The notes under the pieces are model-generated. The model did not search any database. It saw nothing but the letters and a program-made list of their open reading frames with translations, and was not told where the DNA came from. From NCBI GenBank assembly GCA_050743125.1, contig JBOGEB010000044.1, positions 1-26,066 on the forward strand: DNA of 26,066 bases, given 5' to 3'. Within the stretch, counting starts at the first letter, position 1. Each line of letters opens with the position of its first letter. The translations under genes and the position numbers were made by a program. Below, piece after piece: positions 9,791-17,843 of the stretch. Source of the stretch: JBOGEB01 sp050743125. GTDB taxonomy: Bacteria; Actinomycetota; Nitriliruptoria; Euzebyales; Egibacteraceae.

Positions 9791-12781
9791 ATGCTGAACA
9801 ACGCCACTACGCCACAAGGCTCGGCCCCGACGACGCGAGGGACGCCGCCGCACCGGTACGACGCGAGCCTCGCGAACGAGATTGAGCTGCAATGGCAAGC
9901 GCAATGGGATGCCGAGGGAACGTTCCACACACCGAACCCCACCGGTGGTCTGGCAGAGGGTTTCGAGCGTCTTGCGGGCCGGCCAAAGATCTATGTGCTC
10001 GACATGTTCCCGTATCCCAGCGGTGCGGGCCTGCACGTCGGTCACCCCCTCGGCTACATCGGGACCGACGTGTACGCCCGGTACAAGCGCATGTGCGGGT
10101 ACCACGTGCTGCATCCGTTCGGGTACGACGCGTTCGGGCTCCCCGCCGAGCAGTATGCGGTCCAGACAGGGCAGCATCCAAGAGTCACGACCGAGGCCAA
10201 CATCGCCAACATGCGCCGTCAGCTCCATCGCCTTGGACTGGCTCACGACCCTCGTCGGGACATCGCCACCACGGACGTCGAATTCTACCGCTGGACACAG
10301 TGGATTTTTCTGCAGATCTTTCATTCTTGGTTCGACCCACAGCAGCGTCGAGCGCGCCCGATCTCCGAGCTCGTCGCGGAGTTCGAGACCGGCAAGCGAA
10401 CGCTGACCGCAGACGCTGAACGGGGCGGAAAGCCCTGGTCGGAGCTACCGGCGCTCGAACGCCGCAAGGTGGTCGACTCCCACCGTTTGGCGTATGCGGC
10501 ACAGGCGCCGGTGAACTGGTGTCCAGGACTGGGGACGGTGCTGGCGAATGAGGAGGTCACGGCCGACGGGCGCAGCGAGATCGGGAACTTCCCGGTCTTC
10601 CGCCGGCCGCTCAAGCAGTGGATGATCCGGATCACCGCCTATGCGGAGCGGCTGATCGAGGACCTCGACCTGCTCGATTGGCCGGAGTCGATCAAGCAGA
10701 TGCAGCGGAACTGGATTGGCCGCAGCGAGGGCGCCGAGATCGAGTTCCCGTTGGCCAAGCGCCATCATTCCTCGATCACCGTCTTCACAACCCGCCCCGA
10801 CACGCTGTTCGGCGCAACCTACATGGTGCTCGCTCCAGAGCATCCGTTGGTTGACGAGCTGACCCCTGTGGCGTGGCCGTCGGAGACGCCGGCTCCATGG
10901 AAGGGCGCCGGGCTGTCGGAGACCGGGGCGCCTGCCGAGGGGTGGACGAGCCCGGCTGAGGCAGTCGAGGCGTATCGTCGCTACGCCTCGACACGGAGTG
11001 ATCGTGAACGGGTGAGCGACACCCGCACGAAGACCGGCGTCTTCACCGGCTCGTACGCGGTGAACCCTGCCAGCGGAGAGCGGATCCCGATCCTCATCGC
11101 GGACTACGTGCTGACGGACTACGGCACGGGCGCGATCATGGCCGTGCCCGCTCACGACCAGCGTGACTTCGAGTTCGCCCAGCGTTTTGGCCTTCCCATC
11201 CGGGCGGTGGTGAGGCCGGCAAGCGAGTGGCTCGCCGAGCACAGCGTCTCCGACGCGACGCCGGCCAGCGAGTGGCCGGAGGCGTTCGAAGGGGAGGGGG
11301 TGGGGACGGCTTCCGCGAACGACCGCGTGTCGCTCGACGGGCTTCCGACCCCCGAGGCCAAGCAGATCATCGTCGGGTGGTTGGAGGACACGGGCTACGG
11401 CAGGTCGGCGATCACCTACCGGTTGCGCGACTGGCTCTTCTCACGTCAGCGCTACTGGGGCGAGCCGTTCCCCATCGTGTACGACGAGACCGGCCTGCCG
11501 ATCGCGCTGCCCGAGGATCAGCTACCCGTGGTGCTGCCGGATATGGCCGATTTCTCGCCACGGGCGCACCAGGATGACGACACCGCTGAGCCCGAGCCTC
11601 CGCTTGGCAGGGCGATGGAGTGGGCGACCGTCGAGCTCGATCTGGGCGACGGGCCAAAGACCTACCGGCGCGAAACGAACACGATGCCCCAGTGGGCGGG
11701 CTCGTGCTGGTATGAGCTCCGGTACCTCGACCCCGGCAACGACCAAGCGCTCGTCGACCGCGAGATCGACCGCTACTGGATGGGCGGTGACGCCGACGAC
11801 CCGGCGAAGAGCGGCGGCGTCGACCTCTACGTGGGCGGCGTCGAGCAGGCGGTGCTCCATCTGCTCTACGCGCGGCTCTGGCACAAGATCCTCTATGACC
11901 TGGAGCACGTCTCGACGCCTGAGCCGTTCCACCGCCTCTTCAATCAGGGCTACATCCTGGCAGCGGCATACACGGACGAGCGCGGCAGGTACGTGCCAGC
12001 GGTAGAGGTCGAAGAGGAGCCTGACGGGACCTTCACCTGGGGTGGCAAGCCGGTCACCCGCCACTACGGGAAGATGGGGAAGAGCCTGAAGAACGGCATC
12101 AGCCCCGACGAGATCTACGAGCTGTACGGCGCCGACACGCTCCGCCTGTACGAGCTGGCGATGGGGCCGCTCGACACCGATCGGCCGTGGAATACGCGCG
12201 ACATCGTCGGCGTGTTCCGGTTCCTCCAGCGGCTGTGGCGCAACGTCATCGACGAGGACACCGGACAGCCCACCGTCGCGGACACCCCACCCGCAGAGGA
12301 GACCTTGCGTCTCCTGCACCGCACGATCACCGAGGTCAGCAGCGACTTCGAGCAGCTCCGCTTCAACACCGCGATCGCGCGCCTCACCGAGCTGAACAAT
12401 CACCTCACGCAGGCGTACGGGCACCGTGTGGGCTGCCCCCGTGAGGTGGTGGAACCCCTCGTGCTGATGGTCGCGCCGCTGGCGCCGCACATCGCCGAGG
12501 AGCTGTGGTCACGTCTCGGGCACGACCGCTCGCTGGCCTACGAGCCGTTCCCAGTGGCCAATCCCCAACTGGTAGCAGGCGAGGAGGTCGACATCCCGGT
12601 CCAGATCCAGGGGAGGTTCCGCTTCGAGGTCCGGGTGCCAGTCGACACGGACGCGGAGACACTCACCTCGGCGGCGCTCGGCGACGACCGCCTCGCCCGG
12701 TACCTCAAGGGCCACAGGGTCGCTCGCGTTGTTGCCGTGCCGGGGAGAATCGTCAACATCGTCACTGAGCCGGCGCCCTAG
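9791..12781 (+). CDS. leuS: Leucyl-tRNA synthetase
   Basis: This class I synthetase charges tRNA-Leu with leucine in the cytoplasm. The protein is 996 aa, at the long end for bacterial LeuRS. The HIGH motif is HVGH at residues 82-85 in the bacterial LeuRS context (YVLDMFPYPSGAGLHVGHP). The CP1 editing domain follows (TTRPDTLFGATYMVLAPEHP, DYGTGAIMAVPAHDQRD), then SRQRYWGEPFP. The KMSKS loop is KMGKS at 761-765. The C-terminal anticodon-binding domain ends in RVVAVPGRIVNIV. I chose the ATG at 9791; the frame stays open upstream to 9695, but that part is not LeuRS-like. The gene is divergent from rplJ and convergent with the tricorn gene. Confidence 0.96.
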   Translation: MLNNATTPQGSAPTTRGTPPHRYDASLANEIELQWQAQWDAEGTFHTPNPTGGLAEGFERLAGRPKIYVLDMFPYPSGAGLHVGHPLGYIGTDVYARYKRMCGYHVLHPFGYDAFGLPAEQYAVQTGQHPRVTTEANIANMRRQLHRLGLAHDPRRDIATTDVEFYRWTQWIFLQIFHSWFDPQQRRARPISELVAEFETGKRTLTADAERGGKPWSELPALERRKVVDSHRLAYAAQAPVNWCPGLGTVLANEEVTADGRSEIGNFPVFRRPLKQWMIRITAYAERLIEDLDLLDWPESIKQMQRNWIGRSEGAEIEFPLAKRHHSSITVFTTRPDTLFGATYMVLAPEHPLVDELTPVAWPSETPAPWKGAGLSETGAPAEGWTSPAEAVEAYRRYASTRSDRERVSDTRTKTGVFTGSYAVNPASGERIPILIADYVLTDYGTGAIMAVPAHDQRDFEFAQRFGLPIRAVVRPASEWLAEHSVSDATPASEWPEAFEGEGVGTASANDRVSLDGLPTPEAKQIIVGWLEDTGYGRSAITYRLRDWLFSRQRYWGEPFPIVYDETGLPIALPEDQLPVVLPDMADFSPRAHQDDDTAEPEPPLGRAMEWATVELDLGDGPKTYRRETNTMPQWAGSCWYELRYLDPGNDQALVDREIDRYWMGGDADDPAKSGGVDLYVGGVEQAVLHLLYARLWHKILYDLEHVSTPEPFHRLFNQGYILAAAYTDERGRYVPAVEVEEEPDGTFTWGGKPVTRHYGKMGKSLKNGISPDEIYELYGADTLRLYELAMGPLDTDRPWNTRDIVGVFRFLQRLWRNVIDEDTGQPTVADTPPAEETLRLLHRTITEVSSDFEQLRFNTAIARLTELNNHLTQAYGHRVGCPREVVEPLVLMVAPLAPHIAEELWSRLGHDRSLAYEPFPVANPQLVAGEEVDIPVQIQGRFRFEVRVPVDTDAETLTSAALGDDRLARYLKGHRVARVVAVPGRIVNIVTEPAP

Positions 12782-12794
12782 TAGCAGGGCTTCC

Positions 12795-12815
12795 TTGCGT
12801 GAAGGATCCACGCAA
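12795..12815 (+). terminator. Weak hairpin after leuS
   Basis: TTGCGTG (12795-12801) pairs with CACGCAA (12809-12815) around a 7-nt loop, 13 nt after the leuS stop codon. No T-tract follows. It may be part of the transcription end between the convergent genes. Confidence 0.3.
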
Positions 12816-12859
12816 CCCGCCGGAGCACACAACGTACGCGGGAAGCGGCGCTCAAGGCA

Positions 12860-12885
12860 GGGGCCGCCTTCAGGGGCCGCCTTCA
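12860..12885. repeat. Two tandem 13-bp copies between convergent genes
   Basis: GGGGCCGCCTTCA occurs twice back to back in the 155-nt gap between leuS and the tricorn gene. No function is evident. Confidence 0.7.
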
Positions 12886-12936
12886 TGGGCCAGGGGTGGC
12901 GTCTGTTCCTGTGGCAGGCTCGGATGAGGTACTCAT

Positions 12937-15900
12937 CTATGACGGTGGGAACGACTGCCGCTCTCGCTGACCACGGCGGGAACTCCCCCGGCCAGTCCGC
13001 CCGTCGCCGGTCGGTGCTGTTGGCCTTGGCGGCAGCGCTGGCAGCTCGAGGCGGGGGCGGCGACCGACGTCGGCTTGGAGCGGCCGGTGGCGGCGGAGGG
13101 CAGCCAGAGCGAGCTGGACGGCCTTGTCGAGCTGGGGGTCCCGTCCGGCCAGCGCGTCCTGCGGGCGGATGTCGACGTCCACGTCCGGGTCGGTGCCGTA
13201 GTTCTCCACTCCCCAACCCACGTCCGCGAACCAGTACGCGTACTCAGGCTGGGTGGTCAGGCTCCCGTCTACCAGCATGTGCCTCGGCCAGACACCGACG
13301 ACCCCGCCCCAGGTGCGCTTGCCCACGACCGGGCCCAGACCGAGCAGCTTGAAGCAGTGGGTGAAGATGTCGCCGTCAGAGCCGGCGAACTCGTTCGTGA
13401 CGGTCACCAGCGGCCCGGCCGGGGAGTTGGCCGGGTACGGCTCGGGCTGGCCCCAGCGGGGCACGATATAGGCGATACGGCGGCGAACCAGCTTCTCCAG
13501 CACAAGCTGGGAGACATTCCCTCCACCGTTGAAGCGGACGTCGATGATGAGCGCTTCCCGCTCCACCTCGGAAAGGTAGGCGCGGTGGAACTCGGCGTAG
13601 CCGTGGGACCCCATGTCCGGCACGTGGACGTAGCCCACCCGTCCGCCCGTGGCCGCGTGCACCTTGGCCCGGTTGGCCGTCACCCACTCCCGGTAGCGGG
13701 CCTCCCGCTCGTCCCGCAGCGCGGTGACCACGACGTCACGCCGCCCCTGACCGTCGGCGCCAGCCACGGTCAACTCCACCGCCAGTCCCGCCTGGTTGAC
13801 CAGCAGGGAGGCGGGGCTCACGGCGGCGTCCACTGGACGGCCGTTCACTGCCAGGAGCAGGTCACCTGGGGCCACCCGCACCCCAGGGGCGAGCAGGGGC
13901 GAGCCGCCCTGAGGATCCCAAGGGTCGCCGGCCACGATGTGGGTGAACCGCCAGCGGCCGGAGGCGGGATCGAAGGCGAGGTCGGCGGCCAGGCGCCCCA
14001 GCGCGTAGGCCGGCGCCGGGCGGTAGTCACCCCCGACCTCGTAGGCGTGGGAGGTGCCCAGCTCTCCCTGCATCTCCCACATGACGTCGCTGAACTCGAT
14101 GCGGGTGGCCACCCGGCCGACGAGCGGCAGGTAGCGGTCGAGCACCCGGCGCCAGTCCACACCCGACATGTCCTCAACCCAAAAATGATCGCGCTGGAGG
14201 CGCCAGGCCTCTTTGAACATCTGTGCCCACTCCGCGCCGGGGTCGACCGAGACCCGTACCCGGTCGAGATCGAGCCAGCCGGTGCGGCGGCTGGGGCACT
14301 CGTCGGTACGTTCGGGGGGCTTCTCCCCCGCCTCGATGGCGCGCAGGCGCCGCCCCGAGCGGTAGCACAACGTGTGTCCATCCCGGGACACCGCGAAGCC
14401 GGAGACGCCGTCCACTAGCACCTCGTGGCGCTGCTTGTCCAGGTCGTAGACCTCCAGCGACCCCTTGGGCTTGCCGTTGTCGGGCAGCAGGTCGTCCCCC
14501 AGGCTGCCCTCGACGGGCCACGCGCACAGCAGCACCTTGCCCTTGATGCCCACCACCTGCGAGTAGCGGCCCTCAGGAACGGGGACGGCCACCACCCGCC
14601 CGCCGATCCCCTCGACATCGATGCGGATCGGCTCGACGGGCTCCTGCTCCCCGCCAGCCGGCGGGCTCGGCGCCGACGGTTTGTCGGACTTGAGGCCCTT
14701 GGGCTTCGGCACGAACGGCGAAGGCTCCTCAGCGCGAAGGGTAACGAGATAAGGCCGCACCGCCTTGGGGAAGCCCAGATCGAAGTACAGGTTGTCGTAG
14801 ACCGGGTCGAACGTGCGGTAGGACAGGAAGTACAGGAAGCGGCCCTCAGGATCCCACGAGGGGCGGACGTCGCGGAACTCGGGCCGGGTGACCAGATGCG
14901 TCGCGCCGCCCGGCAGCTCGCACAGCTTGATCGAGCGGGTACTCGGAGTAACCGCGAAGCTGTACGCGAGCCAGCGCCCGTCCGGCGACCACACCACACC
15001 GTCCAGGCCCCCCGCCTCGGAACGGTCGAGCAGCCGGGCCGTGCCTGCCTCCGGATCAACAAGGAACAGCTCGTGGCGGTGGTTGGCCACTGCCACGAGC
15101 GTGCCCTCGGGCGGGGTGGCGAGGTCGGTGATGCAGCCCAGCTCCAGCTCGGCGAGGCGGCGGGCCTCGGGCTCGCCCGGACGGTGAAACTCGATCCCGT
15201 CCTCGCCGCCCTCGTCGCTCACCACCACCAGCGCGGACCCGTCGCCCACCCAGCGGGCCAGCCGGTACCGCACCCCGTCCGGCCTGCCGTACTGGCGGAC
15301 CGCCTCCTCCCACAGCGGCATCGTGAACAGCTTCCCCCGCGTCTCCAGGGCGACCGTGTGCCCAGCCGGGTGCAGCGCGTACCCGGACAGGTAACGCTCA
15401 GCCGGAACGAACCGGCGGGCGCGCTGCACCCGCGGGCTGCGCAGGTCGACCTCCACAGGAGCGGCGCGGTCGCGCTCCGGGTCGTAGCACCAGATCTCGG
15501 CGGCGTGCTGGTACACGATCCGCCGGCCGTCGGTCTTCGCGCAGCGGGCGTAGTACTCGCCGTGGTCGGTGTGACGGCACAGGTCAGCGCCGTCGGGCAG
15601 ACACGAGTAGAGGTTGCCCACACCCTCGTGGTCGGACAGGAACCACACCCGGTCCCCGAGCCACATCGGCGAGGCGAGGTTGCCGGGCAGAGCCAGCAGG
15701 CGGCGGAAACTGCCGCGGCCCCGCGGGTCGACCCACAGCTCACCGGCCGTACCTCCGCGGTAGCGCTTCCAGTGCGCCGGGTCACCGGTGTTCCGCCCGA
15801 GCACCACAGCCCGCCGAGGGCCGAACGCCACGTCCCGGACCGGCCCGTACGCCAACCGCTCCACCGGCCCGCCCTCGGGAGCGACCGCGTACGCGTGGAG

Positions 15901-16242
15901 GAGGTGACGGAAGGGCTGGCCGGCGTCCGACACGAACAGGATCCGCCCGTCCGGGGTCCACCCGCGGACGATCGACCTCGATCCCAGCCAGGTCAGGCGC
16001 CGGGCGGGCCCGCCGGTGGCGGGCATGCAGTACACCTCGGGGTGATGCTCGTCCCGGCTGGTGAACGCCACCCAGGCCCCGTCCGGTGACAGGGCAGGAT
16101 GGCTCACCTCGGACAGATTGGCCGTCAACCGCCTGGCCACCCCGCCCGCTGCCGGCACCGACCACAGGTCGTCCTCGGTCACGAAGGCGACGACGTCGCC
16201 TTGGAGGCTGGGATCACACAGGTATCCACTGCTTGTTGTCAT
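12937..16242 (-). CDS. Tricorn-type protease (S41 family)
   Basis: Tricorn proteases are large cytosolic peptidases that cut oligopeptides released by the proteasome or other proteases. The protein is 1101 aa, close to the archaeal prototype (1071 aa). Residues about 1-650 show beta-propeller repeats (HPALSPDGAWVAFTSRD, WSPDGRWLAYSF and similar). A PDZ-like segment lies near 760-840 (GVRVAPGDLLLAVNGRPVD), followed by the S41 core (ALIIDVRFNGGGNVSQLV). The tetrad can be traced as Ser731-His732 (GTSHAYE), Ser955 (NEFAGSDGD) and Glu1013 (VENYGTDPD), matching Ser745-His746, Ser965 and Glu1023 of the Thermoplasma enzyme in order and close spacing. A Pro/Arg-rich tail of about 45 residues follows the last recognisable segment. 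No signal peptide is seen. It is convergent with leuS. Confidence 0.92.
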   Translation of the reverse strand: MTTSSGYLCDPSLQGDVVAFVTEDDLWSVPAAGGVARRLTANLSEVSHPALSPDGAWVAFTSRDEHHPEVYCMPATGGPARRLTWLGSRSIVRGWTPDGRILFVSDAGQPFRHLLHAYAVAPEGGPVERLAYGPVRDVAFGPRRAVVLGRNTGDPAHWKRYRGGTAGELWVDPRGRGSFRRLLALPGNLASPMWLGDRVWFLSDHEGVGNLYSCLPDGADLCRHTDHGEYYARCAKTDGRRIVYQHAAEIWCYDPERDRAAPVEVDLRSPRVQRARRFVPAERYLSGYALHPAGHTVALETRGKLFTMPLWEEAVRQYGRPDGVRYRLARWVGDGSALVVVSDEGGEDGIEFHRPGEPEARRLAELELGCITDLATPPEGTLVAVANHRHELFLVDPEAGTARLLDRSEAGGLDGVVWSPDGRWLAYSFAVTPSTRSIKLCELPGGATHLVTRPEFRDVRPSWDPEGRFLYFLSYRTFDPVYDNLYFDLGFPKAVRPYLVTLRAEEPSPFVPKPKGLKSDKPSAPSPPAGGEQEPVEPIRIDVEGIGGRVVAVPVPEGRYSQVVGIKGKVLLCAWPVEGSLGDDLLPDNGKPKGSLEVYDLDKQRHEVLVDGVSGFAVSRDGHTLCYRSGRRLRAIEAGEKPPERTDECPSRRTGWLDLDRVRVSVDPGAEWAQMFKEAWRLQRDHFWVEDMSGVDWRRVLDRYLPLVGRVATRIEFSDVMWEMQGELGTSHAYEVGGDYRPAPAYALGRLAADLAFDPASGRWRFTHIVAGDPWDPQGGSPLLAPGVRVAPGDLLLAVNGRPVDAAVSPASLLVNQAGLAVELTVAGADGQGRRDVVVTALRDEREARYREWVTANRAKVHAATGGRVGYVHVPDMGSHGYAEFHRAYLSEVEREALIIDVRFNGGGNVSQLVLEKLVRRRIAYIVPRWGQPEPYPANSPAGPLVTVTNEFAGSDGDIFTHCFKLLGLGPVVGKRTWGGVVGVWPRHMLVDGSLTTQPEYAYWFADVGWGVENYGTDPDVDVDIRPQDALAGRDPQLDKAVQLALAALRRHRPLQADVGRRPRLELPALPPRPTAPTGDGRTGRGSSRRGQRERQSFPPS

Positions 16243-16249
16243 GCCCCTA

Positions 16250-16255
16250 ACGGTA
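16250..16255 (-). promoter_or_regulatory. Possible leaderless -10 element for tricorn gene
   Basis: On the minus strand TACCGT fits TANNNT and ends 7 nt before the ATG at 16242, too close for a 5' untranslated region. The only purine run (AGGGG) nearly touches the ATG. This mirrors leuS. No clear -35 is seen. Confidence 0.35.
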
Positions 16256-16413
16256 ACAACCCGGCCTTACCGCAGAGCGGACCTGCCTCCGACCCCGCCA
16301 GTGCCAGCGCATCGGGCATCACAGACTCCATGCGCTCACCGGCCTCCGAGCGCGTCACGAGTCGACGACACGGCAGGGTCTGGCACTCACGTCCTGCTAG
16401 ACTCCCCCACTCT

Positions 16414-16486
16414 GGGGCTATAGCTCAGTTGGTAGAGCGTCTGACTGGCAGTCAGAAGGTCAGGGGTTCGATTCCCCTTAGCTCCA
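16414..16486 (+). tRNA. tRNA-Ala (anticodon GGC)
   Basis: This 73-nt cloverleaf has acceptor arms GGGGCTA/TAGCTCC with discriminator A. The D arm is TAGCTCAGTTGGTAGAGC, and the anticodon stem TCTGA/TCAGA encloses the loop CTGGCAG, giving anticodon GGC. The T arm contains GGTTCGATTCC. The G3-U70 pair that marks tRNA-Ala for AlaRS is present. CCA is not encoded. TAGACT at 16398-16403 is a possible -10 without a clear -35. It is the last core-type feature before the accessory region. Confidence 0.97.
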
Positions 16487-17078
16487 CTCATGCCGTAGGC
16501 ATAGAGGTCTCCTAACCACAAACCCGGTTTTCGAAGCCCAAACGGGACAGGACCGTCTGAGATTTCCTGGGTCTCGACGCTGCACCCCGGTGCGCCCTTG
16601 TGATGCACAGATCACTCTGGCCACGGCGAGCGCGCATAGCAGCCGGCGACCTGCATGCCACAATCTTGACCGAGAACCTTCGCTATGTCGTCGCTGCCGC
16701 TGCTTGATGCTGGGGTTTCAGCTAGTCGCAGCCGTGCGTCCACGGCCGCTCCTACCAGCAGTCCAGGGGCTTCTTACGTGGCCGAAGCACCTCCAGCATC
16801 AGCCCCTGCGCCACTGTGGTGACCCGTTGAGCACTCCCAGGCGCAATGGGCGGCTGGCTCCCTTCCGGGAGCAGCCGATACCGGTAAGGTACGCGGCCGT
16901 GGACGCTCGCATCCTACCCAGCTTGCTGCAGTCTGTTGGACTTTGGCTCAGTCTCGCCAGCTCTATGCCGCCGGTGTCGGATTCGCACGAGTCATCAGCA
17001 TGTACGGTCCATCCAAATTATTGAAGTCGTTTCGGAGCCGAGAGTCCGTAGAGTGGGGAGAACCAATGCATACGTTCG
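16487..17078. other. Non-coding or degraded stretch after tRNA-Ala
   Basis: I find no supportable gene in these 592 nt. Open frames here (for example plus 16590-17024) have no recognisable domain, no ribosome site and a composition rich in Arg, Pro and Ser. A stem-loop GGCT-G-GCTCCC/GGGAGC-AGCC with loop TTCC lies at 16852-16876. No copy of the tRNA 3' end was seen by eye, and no integrase fragment is recognisable. Confidence 0.5.
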
Positions 17079-17843
17079 TTAAGGTTCGAGACTTACTGGT
17101 ACACATTGGTAGTCGTGGACCGGAAGAAGGGGAATCTCGCTCTGACCCTCGATGTATCGAAGTAGCCACGACAGCTCCGCGTCTTCAGGGTCGATTATGC
17201 CTTCCGCAGCTTCATAGTAGTGGCGAACGAAGCTGTGAATAAGATTTGCGTGAATACGGGTCTGACCGGCTCGGACCACGCAAGCCTCGGGTGCCACGTG
17301 GGCCACCAGGAGCAAAAAGCCGCGCACCCGATTACTCTCCGGTTTCAGCGCAGGTTGGATGAACGGCGTGGCAAGTACCCGAGCGCCAAGTCGTCCGTAG
17401 AGGCGCAGCCGGGCAACGGGGTCCTCGCCAGGGACGCCGGACCAATATCGAGGGTCATGCACTTCGCCCAGCGCCAGCAGGACCGTTGGATCCGCATACC
17501 ACTGAGGCGCGACTTCTCGCAGCAGCAGGGTGCCGATACCACGCCGCCGTACCTCGACGCGGACGACGAGGTACGACAAAAGAAGCACACCGCTGCCTCG
17601 ATGTCGGGTGGCTACCAGACCACCCAATACCTCGCCTTCCCGTCCGAGAGCGACGGAGGCCAGCACTTCGCCGTCATCTCGGAGCCCACGGGCGAACCAC
17701 TCAAAAGTTCCCAGCTCATCGGCATTGAAAGCGGGCGCCAGCACCTCGTTGTAAAAGCACGCCAGGAGAGACTCATCAAAGTCCTGGTGAAGGTGGTGGA
17801 AAGCCACACCTTCACCGGCTGAGCAGGAGTCATAGGTGCTCAT
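17079..17843 (-). CDS. GNAT-family acetyltransferase
   Basis: The predicted protein of 254 aa would transfer an acetyl group from acetyl-CoA to an unknown substrate. The acetyl-CoA-binding motif A is visible as beta-strand LLLSYLVVRVEV followed by RRRGIGTLLL, with the R/Q-x-x-G-x-G signature at residues 99-104. The part after about residue 165 (PESNRVRGFLLLVAHVAP and beyond) is longer than in a minimal GNAT and may form a second half or a partner-binding region. The ATG at 17843 overlaps the TGA of the 738-aa gene as ATGA, which indicates translational coupling and a shared function. Base composition is less GC-rich than the core genes. Substrate and pathway are unknown. Confidence 0.75.
   Translation of the reverse strand: MSTYDSCSAGEGVAFHHLHQDFDESLLACFYNEVLAPAFNADELGTFEWFARGLRDDGEVLASVALGREGEVLGGLVATRHRGSGVLLLSYLVVRVEVRRRGIGTLLLREVAPQWYADPTVLLALGEVHDPRYWSGVPGEDPVARLRLYGRLGARVLATPFIQPALKPESNRVRGFLLLVAHVAPEACVVRAGQTRIHANLIHSFVRHYYEAAEGIIDPEDAELSWLLRYIEGQSEIPLLPVHDYQCVPVSLEP

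Noticed and set aside
11522..12490. Minus-strand 322-aa frame opposite leuS
   Set aside because: Shadow of a well-supported synthetase gene, with no recognisable motif.
13075..16089. Plus-strand frames of 447 and 554 aa opposite the tricorn gene
   Set aside because: The minus-strand protein has full domain and active-site support; these are antisense shadows.
16387..16663. Minus-strand short frames overlapping tRNA-Ala
   Set aside because: They overlap a clear tRNA and show no protein features.
16590..17024. Plus-strand 144-aa frame after the tRNA
   Set aside because: No ribosome site, no domain, and low-complexity Arg/Pro/Ser composition.
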